Shown here one piece after another: positions 22,298 through 32,700 of a stretch of DNA of 34,790 nucleotides (positions are counted from its first letter, which is position 1; every line of letters starts with the position of its first letter). This DNA comes from Planctomycetaceae bacterium (GTDB lineage Bacteria; Planctomycetota; Planctomycetia; Pirellulales; Thermoguttaceae): assembly GCA_012719125.1 (NCBI GenBank), contig JAAYAY010000224.1, positions 1 through 34,790 of the forward strand, written 5' to 3'. Position numbers and translations under genes: made by a program. The notes under the pieces are model-generated. The model saw only the letters and a program-made list of their open reading frames with translations. It made no database searches and was not told the DNA's origin.

Positions 22298-24916
22298 ATG
22301 TGCCCCCTCCGAACCAGCATCCTCGAAGCCAAGGCTCGTCTGGCGGCCGGTTTTCGCGATCTCAAGCAGAGCCATCTCCAAGGCACACCGGGGGGTGAGC
22401 TCTGCCGGCAGCTTTGCGACCTCCGCGATCAGGTCATCCTTCAGTTGATCCGCGAGGCCGCCCATTCGTCTACCGGCGACCAGTCGCTCGCCCAACGCCT
22501 CGCCTTTGTCGCCCACGGCGGCTACGGACGCCGCGACGTGGCCCCCTTCTCCGACGTCGACCTCATGATCCTCACCCCGCGCACCGCGGCCGAGGCCGCC
22601 AAGGCCCTCGCCGAACGCCTCTTCCGCGACATCTTCGACGCCGGACTCATCCTCGGCCATAGCCTCCGCACTCCCGACGAGGCCTGCTCCCTCGCCTCCG
22701 GCGACGCCCAAATCTGCACCTCCCTGATCGAGTCGCGGCTCCTGGCAGGCGACCAGAACCTCTTCGATGCCTACCGCCGCAAGTTCGATCGCCGCCTCCG
22801 CCGGAATTCCTCGCGATTGCTTGCCGCGGTCGAATCGGAACGTGAACAGGAACGGATTCGTTACGGCGAAACCGTCTTCCTCCTCGAACCCAACATCAAA
22901 CGCTCCCGCGGCGGACTCCGCGACGTCCAACTCCTACGCTGGCTCGGAAAGATCCGCTACGGACACGCCGAACCGCAGGAACTCGTCCAACTCGGCGTCC
23001 TCTCCGAGGAAGACCACCGGCAACTGGCCGAGGCCGCCGAATACCTGCTTCAGCTCCGCAACGAAATGCACTTCCACGCCGGCAAGCCGGGCGACGTCCT
23101 CTCCCGCAGCGAACAACTCCGTATCGCCGCCGAGCGGGGCTACGAAGCCACCGCGGGCATGCTCCCCGTCGAACAGTTCATGCGTGACCACTTCCGCCAA
23201 ACCGAGGCCGTCAGCCACGTCGTCATGCGATTCCTCTCCAAGGCCCGCACCGCCACCCGCCGAGCGGCCTGGACCACCGCCTTGCTGGGCCACACGGTTG
23301 CCGAGGGGTTCCGCGTCGGGCCCACGCTCATTGCCGCGGGCCCACGTGCACGCCGCCGGCTCAGCCGCGACCTCGCCTCCGTCATGCAACTCGTCGACCT
23401 GGCCAATCTCTACGACAAACAGATCGAGCCGGAAACCTGGGAGATCGTACGCCGCAGCGCCGCCCAATTGTCCGACGAACTCTCACCCAAGACCATCAAG
23501 CACTTCTTCTCGCTCATCACCTGCCCGGCCCGCCTGGGCGACCTGCTGCGACTCCTGCACGAAGTGCGTCTGCTCGAGCGGTTCATCCCCGCCTACGCCC
23601 ACGCCCGGGGCTTGCTCCAGTTCAACCAATATCACAAATACACCGTCGACGAACACTCCTTCCGGGCGATCGACCTCGTGACGGAGATGCAGGACCATCC
23701 GGGCCCGCTGGGACAGGCCTATCGCGAACTCCGCCGCAAACATGTCCTTCACCTGGCCCTCCTCCTCCACGACCTCGGCAAGGGCTACGCCGACGATCAC
23801 TGCACCATCGGCGCCCGCCTCGCCGCCGAAAACGCCCGGCTCCTCGGCCTCTCCCCCGAAGATTCGGAAACCGTCCAGTTCCTCGTCGCCAACCACCTGG
23901 CCATGAATCACCTCGCCTTTCGGCGCGATACGACCGACGAGCAACTCCTCGTCCGCTTCGCCGTCGACGTCGGATCGGCCGAACGCCTCAAAATGCTCTT
24001 CGTCATGACCGCCGCCGACCTGGGGGCGGTCGGACCCAAAGTCTGGGACGGTTGGAAGGAAGAAGTCCTCACCGACCTCTTCTTCCGCGTAAACCGCCAC
24101 CTGGCAGCCGATTCAGGGGCCGAACTCGATAAACGATTGAACGCCCGCCGAAACGAAATCCGCAGCCTCCTCTCCGCCGCCGGACACCACGACGTCCTCC
24201 ACGTCGTCGACAGCCTCCCCCCTGCCCTGCTCGGCGAAGCCCCGGCCGCCCAGACCGCCGCCGACCTCTCCCTGCTCAGCGGACTCGATGCCAAGAACGT
24301 CGACGTCCGCACCCTCTACCAGAAAGAGACCAACACCATTCGCATCACCGTGGCCACCCACGAAGACGTCGCCCCCGGCATCTTCCATCGCCTCACGGGC
24401 GCCGTCTCCTCCAAAGGCCTGCAAATCCTCGCGGCCGAGATCAATACCCTGGCCGACGATCTCATCCTCGACCGCTTTCTGGTCGTCGATCCCGATTTCT
24501 CCGGTGAGCCACCCCCCGAACGCTTCGACCAGATCCGCCGCGCCCTCGCCGAATCGCTCAAGGATCCCTCCGGCCGGCCCCCCTCGTTCCGAACCACCTG
24601 GAAGATCGGCGCCGCCGGACGACCGAAGATGCAGATCGCCCAGACCCGCATCGAAGCCGACAACGCCTCCAGCGACCGCTTCACCGTCCTCGACATCTTC
24701 GCCGTCGACCAGCCCGGCCTGCTTTACGCGATCACCAAGGCCCTCTTCGATATGGGCCTCTCCGTCGGAAGAGCCAAGATCGGCACCTACCTCGACCAGG
24801 TCGTCGACGTCTTCTACGTCACCGACGCCGCCGGGAAGAAAATCGAAAGCGATATCCGAATCCAACAGATCCGCACCCGCCTCCTGGATGTCGTCCTCGC
24901 GCTCAAACCGCGTTAG
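22298..24916 (+). CDS. glnD: [Protein-PII] uridylyltransferase / uridylyl-removing enzyme
   Basis: An 872-residue GlnD, the usual length. It senses glutamine and adds or removes UMP on PII proteins, controlling nitrogen assimilation. Domains in order: the nucleotidyltransferase domain, with GGYGRRD at 74-80 and catalytic Asp86 and Asp88 (APFSDVDLMI); a helical linker; the HD phosphohydrolase domain with HDLGKG at 491-496; and two C-terminal ACT domains (about 682-740, EDVAPGIFHRLTGAVSSKGL; about 795-865, DQPGLLYAITKALFDMGLSV) that bind glutamine. The ATG at 22298 is used because sequence before it is not like the family. No glnB or amtB gene is adjacent. It is convergent with the next gene, with only 3 bases between the stop codons. 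Confidence 0.95.
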   Translation: MCPLRTSILEAKARLAAGFRDLKQSHLQGTPGGELCRQLCDLRDQVILQLIREAAHSSTGDQSLAQRLAFVAHGGYGRRDVAPFSDVDLMILTPRTAAEAAKALAERLFRDIFDAGLILGHSLRTPDEACSLASGDAQICTSLIESRLLAGDQNLFDAYRRKFDRRLRRNSSRLLAAVESEREQERIRYGETVFLLEPNIKRSRGGLRDVQLLRWLGKIRYGHAEPQELVQLGVLSEEDHRQLAEAAEYLLQLRNEMHFHAGKPGDVLSRSEQLRIAAERGYEATAGMLPVEQFMRDHFRQTEAVSHVVMRFLSKARTATRRAAWTTALLGHTVAEGFRVGPTLIAAGPRARRRLSRDLASVMQLVDLANLYDKQIEPETWEIVRRSAAQLSDELSPKTIKHFFSLITCPARLGDLLRLLHEVRLLERFIPAYAHARGLLQFNQYHKYTVDEHSFRAIDLVTEMQDHPGPLGQAYRELRRKHVLHLALLLHDLGKGYADDHCTIGARLAAENARLLGLSPEDSETVQFLVANHLAMNHLAFRRDTTDEQLLVRFAVDVGSAERLKMLFVMTAADLGAVGPKVWDGWKEEVLTDLFFRVNRHLAADSGAELDKRLNARRNEIRSLLSAAGHHDVLHVVDSLPPALLGEAPAAQTAADLSLLSGLDAKNVDVRTLYQKETNTIRITVATHEDVAPGIFHRLTGAVSSKGLQILAAEINTLADDLILDRFLVVDPDFSGEPPPERFDQIRRALAESLKDPSGRPPSFRTTWKIGAAGRPKMQIAQTRIEADNASSDRFTVLDIFAVDQPGLLYAITKALFDMGLSVGRAKIGTYLDQVVDVFYVTDAAGKKIESDIRIQQIRTRLLDVVLALKPR

Positions 24917-24919
24917 ACA

Positions 24920-25732
24920 TCACCTCACCGCCAGCACCCGGTTCTTTGCGGGCAGGCTGACGGGATCAGAGTAGTGATAAACCCTGCACACCTCCTGCTC
25001 CTCCCGCAGAACCGGTGTCGGCTGCTCGATCACGAAGTCGCAGAAGTGCGGAGCGTTGAACACGGCAAACGCCAAACGGACACTGTCTACCGGCGGCTCG
25101 AAGCGTCTCGTCAGGTCCGGCATCGCAATCGGCCCTGTGTCGACCTGCCACATGCGGCGATCGATGCTGATGTTCATCGTTTTCACCGGGTATTCCATCA
25201 GGCACCGCAGGCCGGTTTCTTCATTGGCGAGTTCGGTCTGGGCCGCCAGAGGCGTATCGCTCACGGTCACGTCACGAATCTCCTCAAACGTCTTCAACTC
25301 CACCACCGACTTGCCGTAATGCAGACGCAGAATCGGGTCGCCCCACATCTCCGTCACCTTGCGAAGTTCTCGGTAGCGGTCGCGAGCGTCAACGTGCCGG
25401 CGGAGAACCAGGATGTCCTCGCCGCCGTAGATCGGCATGAAGTCGTAGTTGTCCTCCTTCAACAGGTCCTTTTCTGCAAACGTGTTTTCGCTCTTGCACG
25501 ACCCGCACTGATAGATCACTGTCTTCGTGCCCGCTCGGTCGTCATAGAGGATCGTCCGGCTTTCAATCCAGAAACGCACGGCGTTGGCGGTCGACGTGTT
25601 GCAGATGAACGACCGCCCGTAGTCCAGGCACTCGATTCCGTCGCCTTCGGCGCCAGTCGCGGTATCCACCAGACTCCCGGCACCAACCGCCGCCAGTCCG
25701 GCCGCCAGAAAATCCCGTCGTGTTGCTCCCAT
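24920..25732 (-). CDS. Tat-exported protein of unknown function
   Basis: A 270-residue protein. The N-terminus is a twin-arginine signal (TRRDFLAAGLAAVGAGSL, Arg5-Arg6) with a cleavage region near TATGAE. The mature part is unrecognised. It has a CGSC pair (about residues 77-80, YQCGSCKSENTF), which could bind a metal or form a disulfide, and alternating beta-type sequence to the end. ATG 25732 is chosen because GGGGA lies 8 bases upstream and the Tat motif follows; an ATG at 25882 would bury the signal. Tat export suggests that the protein folds, perhaps with a cofactor, before export. It has no co-directional neighbour. Confidence 0.75.
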   Translation of the reverse strand: MGATRRDFLAAGLAAVGAGSLVDTATGAEGDGIECLDYGRSFICNTSTANAVRFWIESRTILYDDRAGTKTVIYQCGSCKSENTFAEKDLLKEDNYDFMPIYGGEDILVLRRHVDARDRYRELRKVTEMWGDPILRLHYGKSVVELKTFEEIRDVTVSDTPLAAQTELANEETGLRCLMEYPVKTMNISIDRRMWQVDTGPIAMPDLTRRFEPPVDSVRLAFAVFNAPHFCDFVIEQPTPVLREEQEVCRVYHYSDPVSLPAKNRVLAVR

Positions 25733-26011
25733 GACACTATCCCCGCTGTAAGATTGAGCCGGAAGTCCTGACACTTCCGCACAACTCAAGAGTGAGAACC
25801 AGAGAAGAGGCACCGGTACTCCGACGCACTGAACCCCGGTCCCTCTTCGGACGCCACTTCTTCCGCAATGCCCATTCAGCATACCCTCGCCAAGTGCACG
25901 GTCAATCCACTTGCTCGCGGAAGGCCCCGCACTTTCTTTTCAATATCTTCCATCACCTGACGAATACCCTTGCGGAACAAGTCAACCACATGAGCCTCGG
26001 GAGGAAAAGAC

Positions 26012-26323
26012 ATGGGTTGGGGACGCATGCTGCTGTTGGGAGACCTGGGACAACAATTGGATCTTCAGGACCAGAAGCAAGAGATCGAGTCGCTCCGCCG
26101 CGAACTCCGCTCGGCATCGGCCGCCCGAACCGGCGGCGGCCTCGAACGCCGCGTCGCCCAACTGGAGCACGAGAACGACGAACTGCGGCTCTATCTCGCC
26201 GCCCTGATCCGGCACCTCACCGCCAAGGACGTCGTCAATGCGGTCGACCTCCGTGGAATCGTCCAAGCCATCGACGCGGAAGACGGCCAGGTCGACGGCG
26301 GCTATGAAGGCCGCATGCTCTGA
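26012..26323 (+). CDS. Small planctomycete-type coiled-coil protein
   Basis: A 103-residue protein: a conserved start (MGWGRMLLLGDLGQQLDLQD), a long coiled coil at about 18-66 (QKQEIESLRRELRSA; LERRVAQLEHENDELRLYL), and an acidic tail (VQAIDAEDGQVDGGYEGRM). I recall similar short proteins with the same MGWGR start and AEDG tail in other planctomycetes, but no function. AGGAAAAGAC stands just before the ATG and supports the start. It is convergent with the PilZ-like gene. Confidence 0.75.
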   Translation: MGWGRMLLLGDLGQQLDLQDQKQEIESLRRELRSASAARTGGGLERRVAQLEHENDELRLYLAALIRHLTAKDVVNAVDLRGIVQAIDAEDGQVDGGYEGRML

Positions 26324-26347
26324 ACAGATCCCGGGCCTCGATAAGGC

Positions 26348-26797
26348 TCACGCCCTGTCCAGCCGCCTCACGAATCGGCAGCCGATCAATAGCGCCGGCC
26401 GTACCCCGGGGCGAATTGCCGCCAGCGACGGAGCTCGGTCGCCGAACACCTCAACCTCGCCGCCTGGCTGGATGAGCGCCCGGCTGACCTGAACCACCTC
26501 GGCCTCGAGGTACAGCGTCTCGTCCGGCCCCTCAAAGCAGGCCACGATCGACTTGAACGCCGGACGCCGCGGAAGGAGAAACGAGAAGCCCGACCGGGTC
26601 AAATCGTGGCACTGCACGTTCACGAAGTCCTCGTCGCCGGGGAACCAACGCCCGTCGTAAGGAGCGACCCTCTGCAGCATGTCATATGGATGACGCGCCT
26701 CCCGCCGGCGGTCGTCCAGAGTCACTTCGGATCCCTCGCTCAGGCGATGAATCATCTCGTAGAACTGCGCGTCGATTTCACTCTCGAGACTGGGCAT
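26348..26797 (-). CDS. PilZ-domain protein
   Basis: A 149-residue protein with the two c-di-GMP-binding motifs of PilZ: the basic motif RRREAR at 30-35 and the DxSxxG-type motif DLTRSG at 65-70. Beta strands follow (YLEAEVVQVSRALIQPGGEV, PALLIGCRFVRRL). Thr replaces Ser in the second motif, a common variant. It would bind cyclic di-GMP and act as a receptor in the cytoplasm; the partner cannot be told from the neighbours. Confidence 0.8.
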   Translation of the reverse strand: MPSLESEIDAQFYEMIHRLSEGSEVTLDDRRREARHPYDMLQRVAPYDGRWFPGDEDFVNVQCHDLTRSGFSFLLPRRPAFKSIVACFEGPDETLYLEAEVVQVSRALIQPGGEVEVFGDRAPSLAAIRPGVRPALLIGCRFVRRLDRA

Positions 26798-27339
26798 AGC
26801 TTGCGGGCAACTCCGGAATGCGTGGATTTCGGCAAAACTGAGGCTCGTGCCGATCGGGGCCTTCCACTAACAAGTCGGTAATAACTTCCCTTGAAGGGAG
26901 GCAAACGCCAAAATCTGCCGTCTGTACCGTCTGGCGAAAAAATGGCGAGACACGGTCGGCCCGACGACCCCGCTCGTATCGGACATGCGGCGAGCACTCA
27001 ACCTTAAGGATACGATGCAGCCGACTCTTCGGCCTTCGTAACCTGACAGAGGCACTGTAATGCCCCGATCCACCGCCTCGCGACCGTACCGCCTGAATCG
27101 AACGCAACGATTAGATCCGCCTCCCTGCGCAAGCGAACCCCGGAAGTCCCATTCGGGTCTCTCCTCTTGACCGTCGCCGCCCAAACGCCGAAAATCAACG
27201 GTTTCCCCACCATAGTGGGAGGCGGAACCGTCTCCCATGCTTTGGGTGCAGAAGCCGCGGAGAGCGTGCTTGCCGCTTGCGAGACGATCCTGCACCTGCG
27301 CGTCCGACAATCCACATGTATTCCAACGAGAGACCGTTG
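26798..27339. other. Stretch upstream of trpB with ambiguous open frames
   Basis: Two opposite frames here look partly like protein. On the plus strand, 27047-27340 is open without an ATG; from a TTG at 27167 it reads [19 protein letters not shown], then [20 protein letters not shown], and stops in a TGATG overlap with the trpB start. On the minus strand, 27357-27004 is open from an ATG and contains [20 protein letters not shown] and [17 protein letters not shown] cannot decide which, if either, is real, and recognise neither. The rest (26798-27000) shows nothing. Confidence 0.35.
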
Positions 27340-28542
27340 ATGGGAGCCACAAGCCAAGTTCCCGACCAGGCCGGACGATTCGGAGCGTTCGGGGGTCGCT
27401 ATGTGCCGGAAACGCTCACCCGAGCGCTCGACGAACTAACCCGCCAGTACGACGAAGCCTGCCGCGACGAATCGTTCCGGGCCGAACTCGAAGACCTTTC
27501 CCGGCACTACGTCGGACGCCCCTCGCCTCTCTATCATGCCGAACGTCTCACCGCCCGCTGCGGCGGAGCCCAGATCTATTTGAAACGGGAAGACCTCAAC
27601 CACACCGGGGCCCACAAGATCAACAACACCCTCGGCCAGGCCCTGCTCACCCGCCGCATGGGCAAACCCCGTGTGATCGCCGAAACGGGGGCCGGACAGC
27701 ACGGCGTCGCCACCGCCACCGCCTGTGCACGCTTCGGCTTCGAGTGTGTCGTCTACATGGGCGAAGAAGACATCCGCCGCCAGAAGCCCAACGTCTTCAG
27801 CATGCGGCTCCTCGGCGCCGAAGTCCGCCCCGTCTCCACCGGCTCGCGGACCCTTCGCGACGCCGTCAACGAGGCCATGCGCGACTGGATGGCCACCGTC
27901 GAAAACACCCACTACATCCTCGGCTCTTCCGTCGGTCCCGATCCTTTCCCCCGCATCGTCCGCGACTTCCAATCCGTCATCGGCCGCGAAACCCGCCGCC
28001 AATGCCTCGAACAGATCGGACGCCTGCCCGACACCATCGTCGCCTGCTGCGGCGGCGGAAGCAATGCGGCCGGCATGTTCTATCCCTTCATCGACGACGC
28101 CGAAGTGAAGCTCGTCGGCGTCGAGGCCGGCGGACGCTCCGAGAAACTCGGCGACCACGCCGCCACCCTCAACTTCGGACGCCCCGGCGTCCTCCACGGA
28201 GCCTTCAGCTACGTCATGCAGGACGACGACGGCCAGACGGCCGACGTCCACTCCGTCTCGGCCGGCCTCGACTATCCCGGCGTCGGCCCCGAACACAGCT
28301 TCTGGAAAGACACCGGCCGCGTCCAATACACCTACGCCAACGACCGCGAAACCCTCGACGCCTTCGACGCCCTGGCCAAGTCCGAAGGGATCCTCCCCGC
28401 CCTCGAAAGCTCCCACGCCGTCGCCAAGGCCGTCGAGATCGCCGCCCAAATGAATAAGGACGAAGTCGTCGTCGTCTGCCTCTCCGGCCGCGGCGACAAA
28501 GACGCCGCCGAGATCGCCCGACTCCGGGGAGAACACTTTTAG
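27340..28542 (+). CDS. trpB: Tryptophan synthase beta chain
   Basis: A 400-residue TrpB, which joins indole and serine to make tryptophan with pyridoxal phosphate. Visible: N-terminal [16 protein letters not shown], the PLP lysine Lys93 in [21 protein letters not shown], the phosphate loop CGGGSNAAG (GGGSN at 238-242), and the C-terminal ESSHAVAKA and CLSGRGDKD segments. ATG 27340 agrees with the usual family start; an ATG at 27316 would add eight residues. trpA follows, but after a gap of 190 bases that holds an inverted-repeat element rather than the tight spacing usual for trpBA. Confidence 0.97.
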   Translation: MGATSQVPDQAGRFGAFGGRYVPETLTRALDELTRQYDEACRDESFRAELEDLSRHYVGRPSPLYHAERLTARCGGAQIYLKREDLNHTGAHKINNTLGQALLTRRMGKPRVIAETGAGQHGVATATACARFGFECVVYMGEEDIRRQKPNVFSMRLLGAEVRPVSTGSRTLRDAVNEAMRDWMATVENTHYILGSSVGPDPFPRIVRDFQSVIGRETRRQCLEQIGRLPDTIVACCGGGSNAAGMFYPFIDDAEVKLVGVEAGGRSEKLGDHAATLNFGRPGVLHGAFSYVMQDDDGQTADVHSVSAGLDYPGVGPEHSFWKDTGRVQYTYANDRETLDAFDALAKSEGILPALESSHAVAKAVEIAAQMNKDEVVVVCLSGRGDKDAAEIARLRGEHF

Positions 28543-28577
28543 GCGATTTGCCCAATCTTGACGCGTCTTCTGTACCA

Positions 28578-28719
28578 GGAAATCCGAAATACGAATCTCG
28601 AAATACGAAACAAATAACAATACAGAAGCACGAATGCACCAAACGCTGCAAATTCACTTTTCAGACATTGGTGCTTTATAGTTTGAATTTGTCTTGGATT
28701 TCGTGCTTCGCATTTCGAA
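28578..28719. repeat. Inverted-repeat element between trpB and trpA
   Basis: The left arm (28578-28615) has repeated CGAAATACGAA-type units and ends in CAAAT. The right arm (28687-28719) begins ATTTGTCTTGGATTTCG and is an imperfect inverted copy, with about 24 of 31 bases paired. The base composition is much richer in A+T than the flanking genes. I remember similar ATCCGAAATACGAA repeats in intergenic regions of other planctomycetes, but have not searched. Confidence 0.6.
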
Positions 28720-28732
28720 CTTGAGGCCTTCC

Positions 28733-29533
28733 ATGTCGTCCATCGACACCCTCTTCAAAACCCTCCGCTCCCAAAACCGCAAGGCCTTCATGCCCTTCGT
28801 CACCGCGGGCGATCCCGATCTTGAGTTCACCTCCGCCCTCCTCCGCCGGCTCGTCGACCGCGGCAGCAGCATGTGCGAACTGGGCATCCCCTACAGCGAC
28901 CCCATCGCCGACGGGCCCGTCATCCAGGCCTCCTACACCCGGGCCCTCGATGCCGGCCTCCACGTAGCCGACATCTTCGACATGCTCGCCGGCACCACGC
29001 CTGAACTCCCCGCCCCCGTGGTCACCATGGTCAGCTACTCGATCGTCTACCGCATCGGGCTCGCCCAGTACGTCGCCCGCGCCAAGGCCGCCGGCGTCGC
29101 CGGAGCCATCGTCCCCGACCTGCCGGTCCAGGAATCCGACGACTTGGCCAAGGTCTGCCGAAGCGAAGACTTCAGTCTCATCCAGCTCGTCACCCCCACC
29201 ACGCCCCCCGACCGCGCCAAACAGATCGCCGACAAAACCACCGGCTTCATCTACTACGTCTCCGTTACCGGGATCACGGGCGAACGGACTGAACTGCCCC
29301 CCCAGATCGTCGACAACGTTGCCTGGCTCCGCGAGCAGACCGACCTGCCCGTCTGCATCGGCTTCGGCATCAGCCGCCCCGAACACGTGCGAATGCTCGC
29401 CCCCGTCGCCGACGGCCTCATCGTCGGCTCCGCTATCGTCCGCCGCGTCGCCGAAGCCGCCACCCGCGATCGCCAGTCCGTCCTCTCCGAAATCGCCGAC
29501 TACGTCGACCAACTCCTCGCCGCCATGCCATGA
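28733..29533 (+). CDS. trpA: Tryptophan synthase alpha chain
   Basis: A 266-residue TrpA, which splits indole-3-glycerol phosphate into indole and glyceraldehyde-3-phosphate, and passes indole to TrpB. Both catalytic acids are in place and even match E. coli numbering: Glu49 (SMCELGIPYSDP) and Asp60 (IADGPVIQ). The phosphate-binding segments VSVTGITGER and GFGISRPEHV are present. GAGG lies 8 bases before ATG 28733; the in-frame ATG at 28694 lies inside the upstream repeat and is unlikely. The last codons overlap the start of a small membrane protein gene (ATGA). Confidence 0.97.
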   Translation: MSSIDTLFKTLRSQNRKAFMPFVTAGDPDLEFTSALLRRLVDRGSSMCELGIPYSDPIADGPVIQASYTRALDAGLHVADIFDMLAGTTPELPAPVVTMVSYSIVYRIGLAQYVARAKAAGVAGAIVPDLPVQESDDLAKVCRSEDFSLIQLVTPTTPPDRAKQIADKTTGFIYYVSVTGITGERTELPPQIVDNVAWLREQTDLPVCIGFGISRPEHVRMLAPVADGLIVGSAIVRRVAEAATRDRQSVLSEIADYVDQLLAAMP

Positions 29534-29769
29534 GCGCTTTTGTCTTGCGCGAGGCGGCTCGCGTCTGTCTCGCTATTCTCTTCACTGCCGCATGCATCGC
29601 CACGCCGGTCGCCGCCTTGGAGGGCCTCCTGGTACTGGTCTCGTTCGGACACTACTCGGCCTGGTGGTGGTTGCTCGCCCTCTCCGCCGGTTTGCTCCTC
29701 GGTGTCGCATACCAGGTGATCGTCGCTTACAATAGAACGCGTTCCGCAGAAGATCCCGACGATCCCTAG
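29530..29769 (+). CDS. Small membrane protein after trpA
   Basis: A 79-residue protein with two hydrophobic helices (AARVCLAILFTAACIATPVA at about 8-27; AWWWLLALSAGLLLGVAYQV at about 44-63) and a charged tail. Its ATG overlaps the trpA stop (ATGA), which suggests translational coupling, and its stop is 14 bases before the next gene. I do not recognise a family. Its position does not prove a role in tryptophan metabolism. Confidence 0.7.
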   Translation: MSAFVLREAARVCLAILFTAACIATPVAALEGLLVLVSFGHYSAWWWLLALSAGLLLGVAYQVIVAYNRTRSAEDPDDP

Positions 29770-29783
29770 AACGGAGATCCGCC

Positions 29784-32700
29784 GTGACCGATTGCCGCGC
29801 CGCGCTGCTGTTGATGTCGTACCTGGTGCTCTGCCCCTCGCCAACGACCGCCACCGACACACCCGCCCCCGTCGCCCACTGGAACTTCGACCAACCCCAG
29901 GCCGACCGCTGGCCCGACCTCTCCGGCCGCAGACACGACGCCACCGCCGCCAACCCCGCCAATCTCCAGCCCTCCGCCGGTCTTCTCCAAGGCGCCGTGC
30001 ACTTCAAAGGCAGCCATCGCCTCTCCGTGGCGAACCATCAGGATTTCACCGACCTGAAACACGTCACCTTCAGCGTCTGGGTCCGGCCCACCGGCTTCGA
30101 TCGCTACAACGAAATCTTCCGCAAGGAAGACGGCAACAACCGAATCCTGTTCTCTTTCCAGGAGAACGGCTCCGTCCTCTCCTTGGGACTGAACGTCGGC
30201 GGCTACATCGAATGCGACGCCCCCATCGATCCGGCCCTCCTCCTCGACGGCCTGTGGCACCACTGCGCCGCGACCTTCGATGGAAAAGCCATGCGAGTCT
30301 ACCTCGACGGCCGCGAGGTCGCCGCCCTCGACCGACCGGGCGAAATCGCTTCCGGCAGCAACGCTCCCCCGTGCATCGGCTCCTCCAACGGCGGCGAGTG
30401 CTTCCAAGGCGCCATGGACGAACTGCAAATCTACCCGGCGGCCCTCAACACCGAACAGATCAACAGCCTCTACGCCCCGGGCCGCGAAGCTCAGTTGGAA
30501 CGGATCCGCCAGCAGGAACAGGCCCTCGCCCAAATCTACGTCGCCAAAGACACCTTCGCTGAATCCCTGGCCGCCGCCCGTCGCCGTGTGATCCAGGAGA
30601 AGTTGGACTTCGATTCCCCCATGGCCGCCGCCTTGGCCCGACGCGTCGCCGCCGACTTCCCCGACGACGTTCGCCGCCTGGCCTCCTACACCGGCCTGTC
30701 ACCGGCCGCCTACGTCCAGGGCGACGAAAGCCGAGTCCATCGCCAGACGCTCCAACGCCTCGTCGACCTCATGACCGAATACCGCCCGCTTACCGAGCAC
30801 CAGTGCAGCAGCATGACCGCAGAGCAGCGCCAGCAATGGGCCGAGGTCGATCGGCTTGCCGAACAAGCCCAAGAACTGCTCGTGGCCGGCGAAGCCTCGG
30901 CCTGTTCCCCCCAATGGCTCGAACTGATGCTCGCCGCCGGAAGCCGAGTTCAATTCCGGCCGTTCGAACGCGAGGCCGTCGCCCCCTACGTCCCACCGAG
31001 CACGCCCCCCACCCGCACCCGCAGCGCCGCCGAAGCCGACGAACTCCTCCGCCGCGACTGGCTCCACCAGGCCGACGGACGCCCCACCGCACAACGTACC
31101 CTTCAGGAAATCGCCTGGACACGTGCACTGGCCGCTCGCATCAAGGCCGAGTATCCGGGACGCGTAGACTTCGCCGCACAACTCCAGACCCTCGACGCCC
31201 TCCAGCTTCGGGCGGAATCCCTCAAGGGCGAGGATGCCGAACTCTACTACGCCGCCTGCTCGGTGAAACGCTCGATCATGCTCGCCAATCCGGTCCTCGA
31301 TTTCGACCGCATCCTCATGGTCGACATGCCCTATCCGCAAGGAAACGAATGGCGCCACGAGACCCGCCACCGCCTCGGCTACATGGCCGTGCCCGGCGGG
31401 AAACTGGTCGTGCTCGAAGGCCTCGGCCCCGACGGCCGGGCTCGCCAACTCATGCCCCAGCCGCCGCTCCACGGATCCTTCTGGCGTCCCGACGTCTCCT
31501 ACGACGCCCAAAAGGTCCTCTTCTGCTTCAAACCCCACAATGAGAAGGCCTTCCACCTCTACGAAATCAACGTCGACGGCAGTGGATTGACCCAACTCAC
31601 CGACGGACCCTACGACGATTTCGATCCCATCTACCTCCCGGATGAAGAACACATCGCCTTCTCCACCACCCGCGGCCACACCTACGTCCGCTGCATGCCC
31701 CCCACCAACGCCTTCGTCTTCGCCCGCGCCAATCGCGACGGTAGCGATATCTACCTCATCTCGCGCAACAACGAACCCGACTACCTCCCCTCCGTCATGG
31801 ACGACGGGCGCATCCTCTACACCCGCTGGGAATACACCGACAAACCCCTCTGGCGCGCCCAGGGCCTCTGGACCGTCAACCCCGACGGCACCGGCATCGC
31901 CACCTTCTGGGGCAACCAGAGCGTCTGGCCCGACCTGCTCAAAGACGCCCGAAACATCCCCGGCAGCCGACGCGTCATGTTCACAGGCAGCGCCCACCAC
32001 AACTGGTTCGCCGGTTCCGTCGGTATCATCGACCCGGACGGCGGCTACAACTTCCCCCACGGCCTGACCAAGGTCACCGCCGACGTCATCTGGCCCGAAT
32101 CGGGGAACGGCCCCGTCGATCCCGTCGAGTCGCCCCGCTACCACGCCGCCGGCCAATACGAAGGCTACTACTCGCCCTACCCCCTCAGCCGGCACGACTT
32201 CCTCGTCTCCGCCGAGCGTGCCGGAAAGTTCGTCCTCTACCTCATGGACGTCGACGGCAATCGCGAACTGATCTACGAAGGAACCAACCACATCTTCCAC
32301 GCCATCCCCCTGCGACCCCGAGTCCGCCCGCCCCTCATTCCCGATCGAGTCGCCTGGCCTAAGCGCGGAGATTCCCAGGCAAAACAGGAAGGCATCCTCT
32401 ACAGCGCCAACGTCCTCCACGGGGCTTCCGACGCCCTCCGCGGCAAAGTCCGCTACCTCCGCGTCCTCAACATCGAGCCCAAGACCTACACCTACTGGAA
32501 CCATCGCCCCTATCTGTCGACCGGCCCGGTCGTCTCCGCCGTCCAGTCCGAAGGCGTGAAACGCGTCCTCGGCACCGTGCCCGTCGAACCCGACGGTTCG
32601 GTTCAATTCCGCGTACCCGCCGGCATGGCACTGCATTTCCAGTTGCTCGACGAACAGTATCGCGCGCTCCAGACCATGCGCAGCTTCACCGGCGTCATGC

